This document shows, in pieces, positions 49,880 through 58,820 of a stretch of DNA of 64,000 nt; the first letter of the stretch is position 1, and every line of letters begins with the position of its first letter. The notes beneath the pieces were generated by a model. That model saw only the letters and a program-made list of their open reading frames with translations. It was not told where the DNA came from and did no database searches. The position numbers and the translations under genes were made by a program. Source of the DNA: Oceanobacter mangrovi (GTDB taxonomy: Bacteria > Pseudomonadota > Gammaproteobacteria > Pseudomonadales > Oceanobacteraceae); NCBI RefSeq assembly GCF_019740315.1, contig NZ_JAHXZR010000013.1:97472-161471 (forward strand), given 5' to 3'.

Positions 49880-51249
49880 GCTCCCTCCTTGCGATCATCG
49901 GGCAGCTCTCCCGCCAGCTTCATGCGATGTTCTTCCAGCTTGAATTCTTCGTAATATTTGATGGTTCCTGCCAAACCAATCAGTAGCAGGAAATACTTGT
50001 GTTCCAGACCGCTTTTGAAAAAGAAGTACAGGCACACCCCCACCAGCGACATTTTGAGTGCCGCCGCAAGCTGGGATTCAGCCTCCAGACCGTGTTCCCG
50101 CAAATTTTTTTCTGCTGAAGCAAAGTTTGAATACATTCGCCAGAGCAAGTAGAAAAAGGCAAACAGCCCCAGTGTGCCAGTCCCCACAGCAACTTCCAGG
50201 TAGGTGTTGTGAGCCGGCCGCCGGTCCATGTCGAAAAAGCGGGTTTCAACCGACCTGATCCAGTTTTCCTTGAAAGTGTCTGGTCCGGTTCCGATCACCG
50301 GATGCTCTTCAAATGCCCTGACTGCTACCGTGACATACGACGAACGACGGTCGAGCGAACGGTCCTGGGCAGGTTCATCACTGACCAGTGACATCTGTCG
50401 CTCAACGAAGTCTTCCGGAATAAACAGCACCACGGCCACCGAAAAGACACTGACGCCCGCAATTACCAGACCAAAATAACGCACCTGAAACTTGTTTTTG
50501 TACTGGTTCAGCAACACCACAGAGGTCAGCATCATCACCAGAAAGCCCGCCCGCGACAGGGTTGAAACAATCCCCCCCACCACAAACAGGGTGAAAATCC
50601 AGCCCACGATCTTGCCTAGATTGCTTTTGGCATAAATCGCTCCGTAGACCACCAGCGGATAAGCGAAAATACACATGATAGCCATGTTGTTGGAGCTGAG
50701 AGTTGCCCCTACGCCACGGTTGGAATCTTCCTGCTGGAATTGCTCCATACCGCCAAAATAGCCGAAACAGGCCAACAGTGCACCGATACCGGTACTCCAG
50801 GCAATCGACCAGTACAAACTGCCTTGCAGGCTAACCGGGTTCACCACCAGCACGGTCATGGTCACCAGCACAAACCCCTGTACCAGCATCATCATTCCGC
50901 TCACCGAGGGCCCCGGGAAGGGTGAAATCAGTGCGGAAATCAGATTAACCAGCAGGAACATCAGGTAGGCTGGCCAGATACTTGAACCCAGCCGGTAAAT
51001 TGAGCGTTTATTCAGTACCAGACAGGGGCCAATGACCAGCAGCAGCCCGCCCATCGCCAGCCAGTCCACCCGCATAAAGCTGGGGCCCGGCAGGTCACGC
51101 CACTTAAAGAAGGGCACCGAACAAATAATGATGATAAACAGCAGCTGCGCGATCCAGTGATCAAAACAGCTGTTGTATCGCCCGCCCATGATCCGCTCAC
51201 GAGCCAACTGGCTTGAGTCAATCCGTTTTTCGCTTTTCAGATTGATCAC
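49876..51249 (-). CDS. O-antigen ligase/polymerase (Wzy/WaaL) family membrane protein
   Basis: A 457-aa inner-membrane protein with about eleven helices and the large periplasmic loop of the Wzy_C family. The loop holds the conserved AFEEHPVIGTGPDTFKENW segment near residue 315 and RPAHNTYLEVAVGTGTLG near 345. In an EPS operon with Wzz, Wza and a flippase it is probably the Wzy polymerase rather than a lipid A ligase. The GTG at 51249 gives MINLKSEKR; ATG 51189 (MGGRYNSCF), nearer to the first helix, is the alternative. Neither ribosome site is decisive. Confidence 0.82.
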   Translation of the reverse strand: MINLKSEKRIDSSQLARERIMGGRYNSCFDHWIAQLLFIIIICSVPFFKWRDLPGPSFMRVDWLAMGGLLLVIGPCLVLNKRSIYRLGSSIWPAYLMFLLVNLISALISPFPGPSVSGMMMLVQGFVLVTMTVLVVNPVSLQGSLYWSIAWSTGIGALLACFGYFGGMEQFQQEDSNRGVGATLSSNNMAIMCIFAYPLVVYGAIYAKSNLGKIVGWIFTLFVVGGIVSTLSRAGFLVMMLTSVVLLNQYKNKFQVRYFGLVIAGVSVFSVAVVLFIPEDFVERQMSLVSDEPAQDRSLDRRSSYVTVAVRAFEEHPVIGTGPDTFKENWIRSVETRFFDMDRRPAHNTYLEVAVGTGTLGLFAFFYLLWRMYSNFASAEKNLREHGLEAESQLAAALKMSLVGVCLYFFFKSGLEHKYFLLLIGLAGTIKYYEEFKLEEHRMKLAGELPDDRKEGA

Positions 51250-51261
51250 AATTCAGGCCTG

Positions 51262-52248
51262 TCAGTTGGGCGAGGCAATGATGGATTTGTGCAGAAAGTA
51301 CTGATCGATCAGATAATGATTCAGCGGTGACGCCGGTTCATATTCAACCAGATATTCCCGTTCACCCGATGGCCGTCCGGTATTTTCACGCACCACACTG
51401 ATGTAGCAATAGGCGACTTTTGAGCGACCACCGAGTGACTTCTTTGGCCTCGAAGTCATTCTGGCCTTGTAGCGCACATCATGATCCAGATCGATATGGC
51501 CAGACATGCGAATGTATTGGTGGTTGATGTCGCTGATCTGGCCACTAAACAGGGTTTCAGAACCGTCGTAGCTCTGGATTTCTACTCGTGCACCATTGGT
51601 ATTAATACGCGGCTGGCTGCGACGCTCTTGCTGCCCCTTGATCAGCTGATTAGCAATTTTTTCCTTCCAGAAATAGTTAACAGAACCTAATACCAGGCGG
51701 CGTAACAATGCCCAGGCAGCAAACAGCCCAAAGCCCAGCTGGCTGCGCGAAGCACTGGTAACGTATTGGCGGTCAATTCGCGCCCGCATGGTTTTGGGCG
51801 CACTGTGCGGAGTACACAGCTGTGAGAACCCCACAACGCCGGGGGCCGTACGAAACCGGTCTTCGTAGTTCGGAATATCCTTGCATTGCTTGACGTACAC
51901 TTCGTAGCGCTCTGGCCTTGGACCAATGAACTGCATGTCACCACGGGCGATATTCCACAATTGCGGCAGCTCATCCAGCCGGGTATCGCGCATAAATTGC
52001 GCCGCCGGACGAATCTGGTCGTGCTTGTGGTTAAACAACTCACCACCGATTTTCTGCTGGGCGTTTAATGGCAAGGTGCGGAACTTGATGATATTAAACG
52101 GCTTTTTCTGATAGCCAAGCCGCTCACCAACGTAAAAGACCGGCCGACCGGAAGTCAGCCAAACCATCAGGTAAAGGCAAAGAAACAATGGGGAAGCAAG
52201 AATCAACAGGAACAGTGCGAGCAATCGTTCTACTACGGGTACTTTCAT
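51262..52248 (-). CDS. Initiating sugar transferase with PilZ-like C-terminal domain
   Basis: The first 200 residues form a bacterial sugar transferase (polyprenyl-phosphate glycosyl-1-phosphate transferase) that starts the lipid-linked repeat. One membrane anchor (about 8-30) precedes GERLGYQKKPFNIIKFRTL near 58, TRLDELPQLWNIARGDMQFI near 90 and GPRPERYE. Residues about 215-325 are extra: a segment starting RRSQPR (matching the RxxxR of PilZ domains), then GQISDINHQYIRMSGHIDLD. The second PilZ motif is not canonical (D-x-N instead of D-x-S-x-x-G). This suggests a c-di-GMP-responsive or degenerate PilZ domain. The fusion is uncommon. It is 178 bp downstream of the Wzz gene. Confidence 0.85.
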   Translation of the reverse strand: MKVPVVERLLALFLLILASPLFLCLYLMVWLTSGRPVFYVGERLGYQKKPFNIIKFRTLPLNAQQKIGGELFNHKHDQIRPAAQFMRDTRLDELPQLWNIARGDMQFIGPRPERYEVYVKQCKDIPNYEDRFRTAPGVVGFSQLCTPHSAPKTMRARIDRQYVTSASRSQLGFGLFAAWALLRRLVLGSVNYFWKEKIANQLIKGQQERRSQPRINTNGARVEIQSYDGSETLFSGQISDINHQYIRMSGHIDLDHDVRYKARMTSRPKKSLGGRSKVAYCYISVVRENTGRPSGEREYLVEYEPASPLNHYLIDQYFLHKSIIASPN

Positions 52249-52264
52249 AGCTCAGTCTCTGAGG

Positions 52265-52287
52265 CTCCGTAATGGGAATGGCTACCA
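52265..52287. repeat. Second copy of the CTCCGTAATGG...ATGGCTA element
   Basis: This 23-base stretch in the Wzz-sugar transferase gap matches 3699-3720 except for one substitution and one extra G. The flanking inverted arms of the first copy are missing here. Confidence 0.45.
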
Positions 52288-52426
52288 GCGACTCTGGCTT
52301 TCCATCTTGTCACCAATTGGCAACTGCATTCCCCGTCAATTTTTTTGAGATCTACATCTCAAATACTAAACAACAACGCCAGTTTTTGCCTGGCCTCAGC
52401 AAACCCAATTACGGGCCGCATCAAGA

Positions 52427-53800
52427 TTAATGGGTACTTTTATCCGGTACCGAAAAAAGATAGACGACGCCCGTATAGTTATTGATATCTTCAGGTCGCT
52501 TGAACCTGTGATCAAAAAACTCCAGCAGGAAGCCAATGGTCACACCCATTAACAGCCCCAGAATCAGACTGATGGGGAGAATTCGCCCGGCTTTGGGGAA
52601 AATCGACTGGTTGGAGGCATAAGCCCGCTCCAGAATGGATACCGAGAACAAACGATCCGATTCGGTTTCACTGCGAATCTTGGCTTCCCGGTAACGGGTC
52701 GCGAACGTTTTGTAGGAATCCTCAATAACACCATGTTCACGATCGAGCCGTTCAGCATCGAGCATCTTCTGATATAACTCGGCATTCTTGCGCTCCACCC
52801 CGGCCATTTGCTCTTTGGCTGCCAGGATCTGATCTTCCACACCACGCAGTTCACTGCGTTCTTTCTCAATGTGGCTCTGTACTTCCTTGCGATACACCTT
52901 GTAAAGACGATCCAGGGTTTCTGTCTCACGAACGACCTGTGGGTTTTGTTCGGTATAAACACGTAGTTTGGCTTCCTTCTCGATCAGCAAGTCCTGCACC
53001 TTTTTCGAAAAGTCACCCAGCTCCAGGCTGTCGATCGCTGTAAACAGGTTGATACCGTCGCGCTTCATGCTGTCTTCGAGGTAATCGACATAATGGGTTT
53101 TGGCTATCCGCTGCGATTCCAGATTGGTCATATCCTTCTCCAGATCTGCCAGCAGCTCAATATTGCGCTTGATCAGGTTGCTAAGCGCCTGGGCATTGGT
53201 GCCACCAGACACCTCCACCATTTGATCTTCCAACGTGTTTAGACTGTCGTGGAAAGACTTCAGCTGGGTTTCAAAGAAAGCAACTTCCTCTTCCGGATTG
53301 AAAACGCTCTGACGTCGCTTGAGGTATTCCTCAAACACTGCCGACAATAAATAGGTCGCGATTTCCGGGCTGTTCCAGGTCAGGTTAACGCGAATAATGG
53401 TCGAGCGAGGTACCAGACTGGTCGTCATGTTCTTCTGAATGTTGCTGGCCATGCGGCTCATCATCTCGATATCGTTGATATCGATATCCAGCTTGCCTTC
53501 CGCCTGTACCCGATGAATGGCGCCCAGCACCACATCCAGTGACTGGATAATTTCCATGTCAGAAAACAGGTCAGCCTCAGAGATTGGGCCGACTTCCGCC
53601 CGCACGTCCGTCAGCGTTTCCTGCGATTGCAATAACTGGCTGCCTTTCAGAATAACCGCGCCTTTGGCCTGATAACTGCGAGGCGCGAACAGCACAATCA
53701 GGGTACCGATGACCACCGCCGCCAGAACCACCCCGAGAATCACCCTTTTCTGGATGAAAAAGATGATCGCAAACTCCTTGATATAGTCCTGGGTTTTCAT
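52427..53800 (-). CDS. Polysaccharide chain-length determinant (Wzz/GumC family)
   Basis: A 457-aa polysaccharide co-polymerase. Helix one (about 20-38) is followed by the Wzz domain with YQAKGAVILKG. A long periplasmic coiled coil (about 170-390) precedes helix two (about 410-432) and the proline-rich ISLILGLLMGVTIGFLLEF segment. A short cytoplasmic tail FDHRFKRPEDI follows. The kinase domain is not fused; it is encoded by the separate BY-kinase gene two genes upstream, as in XrtA-type and GumC-like systems. It regulates polymer length and export with Wza and the kinase. Confidence 0.9.
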   Translation of the reverse strand: MKTQDYIKEFAIIFFIQKRVILGVVLAAVVIGTLIVLFAPRSYQAKGAVILKGSQLLQSQETLTDVRAEVGPISEADLFSDMEIIQSLDVVLGAIHRVQAEGKLDIDINDIEMMSRMASNIQKNMTTSLVPRSTIIRVNLTWNSPEIATYLLSAVFEEYLKRRQSVFNPEEEVAFFETQLKSFHDSLNTLEDQMVEVSGGTNAQALSNLIKRNIELLADLEKDMTNLESQRIAKTHYVDYLEDSMKRDGINLFTAIDSLELGDFSKKVQDLLIEKEAKLRVYTEQNPQVVRETETLDRLYKVYRKEVQSHIEKERSELRGVEDQILAAKEQMAGVERKNAELYQKMLDAERLDREHGVIEDSYKTFATRYREAKIRSETESDRLFSVSILERAYASNQSIFPKAGRILPISLILGLLMGVTIGFLLEFFDHRFKRPEDINNYTGVVYLFSVPDKSTH

Positions 53801-53833
53801 AGTGAAATAGCCATCTCTGACACTGAATGTGGT

Positions 53834-54889
53834 TTACGGAATGTCATAGTTGATCCCCAGCCCAAGGCCCTGGAAGAAGGTGATATCAGCAATTTCGCTC
53901 ATCAGCTGAGCAAAGCTGGACACCTTGCTACGCGGCACCAGCACAATATCTTCCGGCTGCAAATAGAAGCTGGTCGCATGAGCACCGTATTGAGCCATAT
54001 CCTTGATATTAAAACGGTGCGCATCCAGCCGATCGCCATTACGACGGAACACCACCAGGTTTTCGGTCTGACCTTCCTGGGTGTAGCCGCCAGCCATCGC
54101 GATCGCCTGCAAAATATTCACTGGTCGGTTGATGTCGTAGGCACCCGGGTCCTTGACCTCACCCATCACATAGATGTTGGTACCAGTCTGCTCATGCAGG
54201 AACAGGTTGGCCTTCAAACCCGGCATATAACGCTCATAAGCCTCGATAATATCGGTCGACACCTGGGCAATGGTGCGCTTGGCAACGTAGAACTCACCGA
54301 TCATGGGGAACGAGGCATAACCATCCTGCCGCACGGTGACCAGTTTACTCAGACCACGACCCGCAGTACGCAAGTCGGTACGGATCTGCTCAACCCGAGC
54401 ATTGATATTGCGAATTTCAACCACCACTTCCGGATAGCGCAAATAGCGGGCGTAGGCTTTTTCAAGCTCGTTTTTAAGCTCTTCCGAGGTTTTGCCAATG
54501 ACCGGATAAGAACCAAAATACGGCAACGAAATCGTACCATCCGGCAACACGTCCTGGCTGATATCCAGCTCGGACGCGCCAAGGAATTTAATATCCAGCG
54601 AGTGGTACAGGTTGATCTCGAAACGGGCATCCTGCAGACGTCGTTCAAGGTTATACACCACGTCGAGAATATCGCCCGGGGCGATGTAATAGTGGTCGAA
54701 CAACGGGTAGTCATTGGCCATATTCAGGGTTGCAATCTTGGCAGATGGCACCCCTAAGGTATGATCAATAATATCTGTTTTGTCAGCTTCACTGTCTGAT
54801 CCCATAGGCGCGCCGAAGCAACCTGCCAGCAGCAACGAAGCCAACAGGCAGACAAACAGGACACGACAGTTTGAGTAGATATTCTTCAT
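53834..54889 (-). CDS. Polysaccharide export outer-membrane lipoprotein (Wza family)
   Basis: A 351-aa outer-membrane exporter. The signal peptide ends in lipobox LAGC (Cys about 24). The Poly_export domain starts at HYYIAPGDILDVVYN near residue 66, and SLBB-type domains include GEFYVAKRTIAQV near 200 and NIYVMGEVKDPGAYDI near 240, then QAIAMAGGYTQEGQTENLVVFRR. The final part, VPRSKVSSFAQLMSEI, should lead to the C-terminal outer-membrane helix. GGAAG precedes the ATG. It lies between the BY-kinase and Wzz genes. Confidence 0.93.
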   Translation of the reverse strand: MKNIYSNCRVLFVCLLASLLLAGCFGAPMGSDSEADKTDIIDHTLGVPSAKIATLNMANDYPLFDHYYIAPGDILDVVYNLERRLQDARFEINLYHSLDIKFLGASELDISQDVLPDGTISLPYFGSYPVIGKTSEELKNELEKAYARYLRYPEVVVEIRNINARVEQIRTDLRTAGRGLSKLVTVRQDGYASFPMIGEFYVAKRTIAQVSTDIIEAYERYMPGLKANLFLHEQTGTNIYVMGEVKDPGAYDINRPVNILQAIAMAGGYTQEGQTENLVVFRRNGDRLDAHRFNIKDMAQYGAHATSFYLQPEDIVLVPRSKVSSFAQLMSEIADITFFQGLGLGINYDIP

Positions 54890-54913
54890 GTTGTAACTTC
54901 CGACGCCCCTGAC

Positions 54914-55903
54914 TCAGCCCGACAACCAGTCGTAAATACGACGGGGGATATAAAACTTTCTGCGGTTCATGGAAATCCCGACCAGCTTACCGCCAGAGTT
55001 GGTGATTTTTTCCTCCGCGCTTTGTGCCACTTCCCAACGGGTCTGTTCGCACGACACTACCATCACCATGCCATCAAAGGCGGACGCCATTCGGGTCGCT
55101 TCGGAAGATGAAAACACCGATGAACCATCCACCACGATATAGCGGTAATAAGGCTTGAGTAGCTCCAGCAACTCTTTCATGGCCCGATTACTGATATGCG
55201 CCCCAACCGGTAAACGTCCGGCCGGAATGTACTCGAGGCTTTTATAGCGAGTCGGGTGTAACACCATTTCAACCGGAACATGGCCAGTAATGATGTCAGC
55301 CAGTCCTGGCCCCTGAGCAGCAAAATACCGTTGCAGCCCCGGGTTATTAACATTGGAGTCGATCAGCAAGACCTTCTCACCATGGCTGGCCAAACCATAA
55401 GCGGCGTACAAGGCTGAGATGCTTTTACCATCACCATCAAAACAACTGGTGAAATAAAGGGTCTTCAGGTCTTTTCCGGCACTCGAAAGGTTACCTTCGA
55501 TCATGCCCAGTTCTCGCAAGCTGCGGGTCAACTGACGTTCCACCTTGCTCGAGAAACCCAGCATCTGGCCCCTGGCCACCAGCTTTTTCAAAAACGGTTT
55601 GGCTTCTTTCGAAGGGTTCTGCTGTTTTGGTGGCTGTGGTTCTTCTACAGCAGCAGAAGTCGGAGCTGTAATTTCAGGCTGCACAACCGCTGCCTGCGGA
55701 GGGACAAATGCTGCCGCAACCGGTATTTCCGCAGCTGGCGTTGGTTGTGACTGAACGTCCCTCCCTGGCCGATTGGCATGCAGACGATAACGATCACTGT
55801 AGGACAGACCGTTATCTATCGGTGGAGCAACTGTCGCGCCAGAGCCATTGCGCAACTGACGGAATTGTTCAGCATATGCTCTGGATGAAGGAGCGTCAGA
55901 CAT
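54914..55903 (-). CDS. BY-type tyrosine kinase / CpsD-CapB-like ATPase
   Basis: A 329-aa cytoplasmic P-loop protein of the bacterial tyrosine kinase family (MinD-like). The first 90 residues are a Pro/Gln/Ala-rich variable region. The ATPase domain has Walker A SCFDGDGKSISALYA near residue 155, the second Walker box KVLLIDSNVNNPGLQRYF near 180, and YIVVDGSSVFSSSEA near 255. There is no tyrosine-rich tail; only isolated tyrosines (RKFYIPRRIYDWL) remain at the end, as in XrtA-associated kinases. It likely phosphorylates or activates the Wzz-like partner. Confidence 0.87.
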   Translation of the reverse strand: MSDAPSSRAYAEQFRQLRNGSGATVAPPIDNGLSYSDRYRLHANRPGRDVQSQPTPAAEIPVAAAFVPPQAAVVQPEITAPTSAAVEEPQPPKQQNPSKEAKPFLKKLVARGQMLGFSSKVERQLTRSLRELGMIEGNLSSAGKDLKTLYFTSCFDGDGKSISALYAAYGLASHGEKVLLIDSNVNNPGLQRYFAAQGPGLADIITGHVPVEMVLHPTRYKSLEYIPAGRLPVGAHISNRAMKELLELLKPYYRYIVVDGSSVFSSSEATRMASAFDGMVMVVSCEQTRWEVAQSAEEKITNSGGKLVGISMNRRKFYIPRRIYDWLSG

Positions 55904-55935
55904 GAGCGCAGCTCCAGTTCAGCCTAATGATATAT

Positions 55936-57327
55936 CTAGCCCGCGACATTGGTATCCCTCAATACGACGGCAGCAAAAATAGCAATCAACAACAGCACGA
56001 CCGCACCCCGAAACAGCCAGGATGTCCAGCGGGACTCCGCAGGTTTGGGTGGTGCAATCTCCTTGTCAGTATCATGGTGAGCAACATGACTGCCCCCAAA
56101 GCCCGTGGACTGGGAATTCTGCTGCATATGTCCCATCGGCACAGAGCCTGGCTGATGAAACGGATTTCCTGTTGCTGCAGACATATTGCCGCTACCAGCG
56201 TGGTAACCGCTGGCAGTATTCAGTGGTGGCATGCCGCTGTTCATGCCGCCATGTCGATTAGGTTCAAACGGCGACTGCTGCCCAGCACCGGACTGTCCCA
56301 TAAACCCCTGCCCGGACTCTGAATGAATCCGGATAGAAGGGCCCACGCCGCTTTCGTTCGCCAGGGACTCAGGCGGAATAGCTGCCGGAGTCTGAACCTG
56401 TGGATGAACAACGGCTGCCGGACTCAGGGGGGCTGCAGTTACCGATGCAGTCACAGCCGGTGCAGGGGCTGGAAGCACAGTAGACGGCTCTTCAGTGGCC
56501 TCTGGCTTGGTATCTTTTAGCTCCCATCCCAATGCCAACAGGGATTCATTAACCAAATCAACATCAATATCTTCTATGCCTCTCGACGCACCAATTTGCA
56601 AACACATATCGCAAAGATTATTCGTCTTCCGCAAAATTCCGTCAGTTGCAGACACAATGCGTTGAATGGCATCGTCGGTGAAAAACGGTGATCCTTTGGC
56701 TCCCGCGTGAATCAAGCGAAAATAGATATATTCCTTGGTATCTTCGAAATCCAGACCGGTAACATCAAAACGTCGTTTGATACGCTGATCCAGAGGCTCC
56801 ATATCAACCGCTTTCAGCCGGGTAACAAATGCCGGACTACCAAACAGAAATAGCCGAATGGAATACTTGCCATCCTGCGTATAGTTGGACAACAACCGAA
56901 TTTTATTAAGGGTTTTGGAATTGTGTTCCTGTACATCATCAACAATGATAAGCAGCTTGGTATCCGGACTTTTATCCAGATATTTATAAATCGCACGATG
57001 CAGATCATCTTCTTCGCTGGCGGCCGCAACACCCTTGATTTTCAGAGCACTACAAATTCCCCACAGCACTTCCTGATAGCTTTGCATCGGTGTAGAGACA
57101 TATACATATGGATGATCATCCTGTTTCAGCTGTTCAACCAGCTTCAGGCACAATACTGTCTTACCGACGCCATAGTTACCGGTAACAAGAATCGCAGGTT
57201 CTTCTGAGTTGATGGCGGTCCGCAGAAACTCCCAGGCCCTGGCATGCGTACTGGAGTCAAAAAAGATCTTGGCCGAAGGCTTGTTCAGAAACGGCTCATT
57301 GTTGATCAGATGATATGTATTGTACAC
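55936..57327 (-). CDS. ExeA-like AAA ATPase with C-terminal membrane anchor
   Basis: A 463-aa AAA ATPase like the XrtA/PEP-CTERM-associated and general secretion (ExeA) ATPases. It begins VYNTYHLINNEPF, with Walker A VTGNYGVGKTVLCLKLVEQL near residue 50 and Walker B LLIIVDDVQEHNSKT near 130. The AAA domain ends near 270. A Pro/Ala/Gly/Met-rich linker of about 150 residues leads to one C-terminal helix (about 435-455), so it is tail-anchored. A GTG at 57327 with GAGGAG at good spacing is preferred to the outer GTG at 57354. It leads the Wza-Wzz operon. Confidence 0.87.
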   Translation of the reverse strand: MYNTYHLINNEPFLNKPSAKIFFDSSTHARAWEFLRTAINSEEPAILVTGNYGVGKTVLCLKLVEQLKQDDHPYVYVSTPMQSYQEVLWGICSALKIKGVAAASEEDDLHRAIYKYLDKSPDTKLLIIVDDVQEHNSKTLNKIRLLSNYTQDGKYSIRLFLFGSPAFVTRLKAVDMEPLDQRIKRRFDVTGLDFEDTKEYIYFRLIHAGAKGSPFFTDDAIQRIVSATDGILRKTNNLCDMCLQIGASRGIEDIDVDLVNESLLALGWELKDTKPEATEEPSTVLPAPAPAVTASVTAAPLSPAAVVHPQVQTPAAIPPESLANESGVGPSIRIHSESGQGFMGQSGAGQQSPFEPNRHGGMNSGMPPLNTASGYHAGSGNMSAATGNPFHQPGSVPMGHMQQNSQSTGFGGSHVAHHDTDKEIAPPKPAESRWTSWLFRGAVVLLLIAIFAAVVLRDTNVAG

Positions 57328-57365
57328 GGTTGCTCCTCGGGCTCCGCTTGGCACCAGATTACTCT

Positions 57366-57390
57366 AACTGATCAGCTTGTCAGATCAGTT
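57366..57390. promoter_or_regulatory. 8-bp dyad in the EPS operon leader
   Basis: AACTGATC and its exact reverse complement GATCAGTT surround nine bases. It lies between the predicted -10 box and the GTG start of the ExeA-like gene, and so may be an operator or a leader hairpin for the leftward EPS operon. Confidence 0.5.
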
Positions 57391-57438
57391 GCCAGAGCCT
57401 CTCGCTGCCTTGCCTACAGTACTGGGCAATTTTGTTAA

Positions 57439-57444
57439 ATTATA
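57439..57444 (-). promoter_or_regulatory. Candidate -10 box of the EPS operon
   Basis: A perfect TATAAT on the minus strand, about 110 bases before the ExeA-like start. No good -35 box lies at 16-18 bases, so an activator may be needed. Confidence 0.4.
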
Positions 57445-57489
57445 GCGTCCCTGTGGCTGGTCCATGACCTTATTTTATGCCACAGGTGC

Positions 57490-58806
57490 TTAACTCACCC
57501 TTAAGAATTTAAATGGTAAATACAACGGGGTCGACCAGATACCGGTGAGACGGTAAATTCTCCAGACCAAAAACACCTTGTATACAAAAGTACTGACAAG
57601 TGTGCCCCAGGCTGCTCCCATTGCTCCATATGACGGAATCAAAATCAAACATAATCCGAGATTTATCAGCAACCCCATAGCCATACCCCGTGCGGCCTCT
57701 CCCGCATGATTGGTCATCGCCAGCATTTGGGTTACTGCTCCCATCGAAGCATCTATCAAATGAGCACCAGCCAATATCGTCAAGGCTGGAGCTACCGATA
57801 TAAATTCCGGGCCAAACATTGCCAATAACCATTCGCCGGCAAAAATCATTATCAGAGCCACCGGAATGGTGACGATAAAAATAATTGCAGCGACCAGGGT
57901 CATTTTTTTCTGCAACTTGTCCATTTCACCAGCCTCGTAGTGGCGGGCAATCATGGGCTCAATGATCAAATTTGCGACCGCATGCGCCAATGTAATAATT
58001 TCAGCAATACGAAAGGCTGCATGAAATTTACTCGACTCAGCAGTGTCATCCAACACCCCCAACAACAGGATGCCAATACGACTGTCAGCAACCAACAGCC
58101 AGCCGGTCAGCATCAGTGGGAACAACTCCCGCAACCAGTCGCGGGTTCGATATTCCGTGGGCCCGGCAGGAAGCTGGCTATCGATATAGCGCCAGGTCAT
58201 GTGCCGATACACGAAAGCTGCCAACAAAGCTGCCAATACTTGCATCGCCATCGCCCACCCCGCGGTAAATTCCTGCCGCAGAATCAACCAGGCAATGCCT
58301 ATAAAAACCAACAGAAACAAGGGTCGCAACAACAACTTGGGAATTTGTCCGGCAACCAGTCGACCTGCGCCACGCAACATGCCATCACGAATGCGGTTTA
58401 TCCCCAGAAACACAGGCAGGATTGCACCACTGAGGCAGAGCCAGAAAGCCTGATCACCAAGGTCTTGCTTCATCAACAGCGCAACCAATGACAAGACCAG
58501 GCCACCAACCAAAGCCCCGACCAACGAAAACAGCCACAGCCGAGAAAAGAGGCCTTTTACCAGCGCAACAGATCCAGAAGCCAAATAAAGTGAACTATGT
58601 CTCACTGCAAGTGTGCGCAAACCGATAAACTGAGGTTCTGACAGCAGTCCAACCAGAGTAAAAACGAACACGTAGTGGCCATATTCCTCCACTCCCAGTG
58701 TCCTTGCCAAAACGACAGACACAGCAAACATAGCCCCAAGATTAAAGAGCTTGAGACCCAAAGTGTTGATGCCGCCAAGAATTTGCTTGCGCGAAATTAC
58801 AGCCAT
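57490..58806 (-). CDS. Polysaccharide flippase (Wzx, MATE/MOP superfamily)
   Basis: A 438-aa inner-membrane protein with twelve or more helices, of the oligosaccharide flippase family. The start (ISRKQILGGINTLGLKLFNLGAMF) is followed by VVLARTLGVEEYGHYVF near residue 32, a segment typical of Wzx proteins. Arg-rich loops such as YRTRDWLRELFPL follow helix six. It should move the lipid-linked EPS repeat to the periplasm for the Wzy-like enzyme. GGAGAG precedes the ATG, 15 bases after the upstream glycosyltransferase stop. Confidence 0.88.
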   Translation of the reverse strand: MAVISRKQILGGINTLGLKLFNLGAMFAVSVVLARTLGVEEYGHYVFVFTLVGLLSEPQFIGLRTLAVRHSSLYLASGSVALVKGLFSRLWLFSLVGALVGGLVLSLVALLMKQDLGDQAFWLCLSGAILPVFLGINRIRDGMLRGAGRLVAGQIPKLLLRPLFLLVFIGIAWLILRQEFTAGWAMAMQVLAALLAAFVYRHMTWRYIDSQLPAGPTEYRTRDWLRELFPLMLTGWLLVADSRIGILLLGVLDDTAESSKFHAAFRIAEIITLAHAVANLIIEPMIARHYEAGEMDKLQKKMTLVAAIIFIVTIPVALIMIFAGEWLLAMFGPEFISVAPALTILAGAHLIDASMGAVTQMLAMTNHAGEAARGMAMGLLINLGLCLILIPSYGAMGAAWGTLVSTFVYKVFLVWRIYRLTGIWSTPLYLPFKFLRVS

Positions 58807-58820
58807 TCACTCTCCATCCA

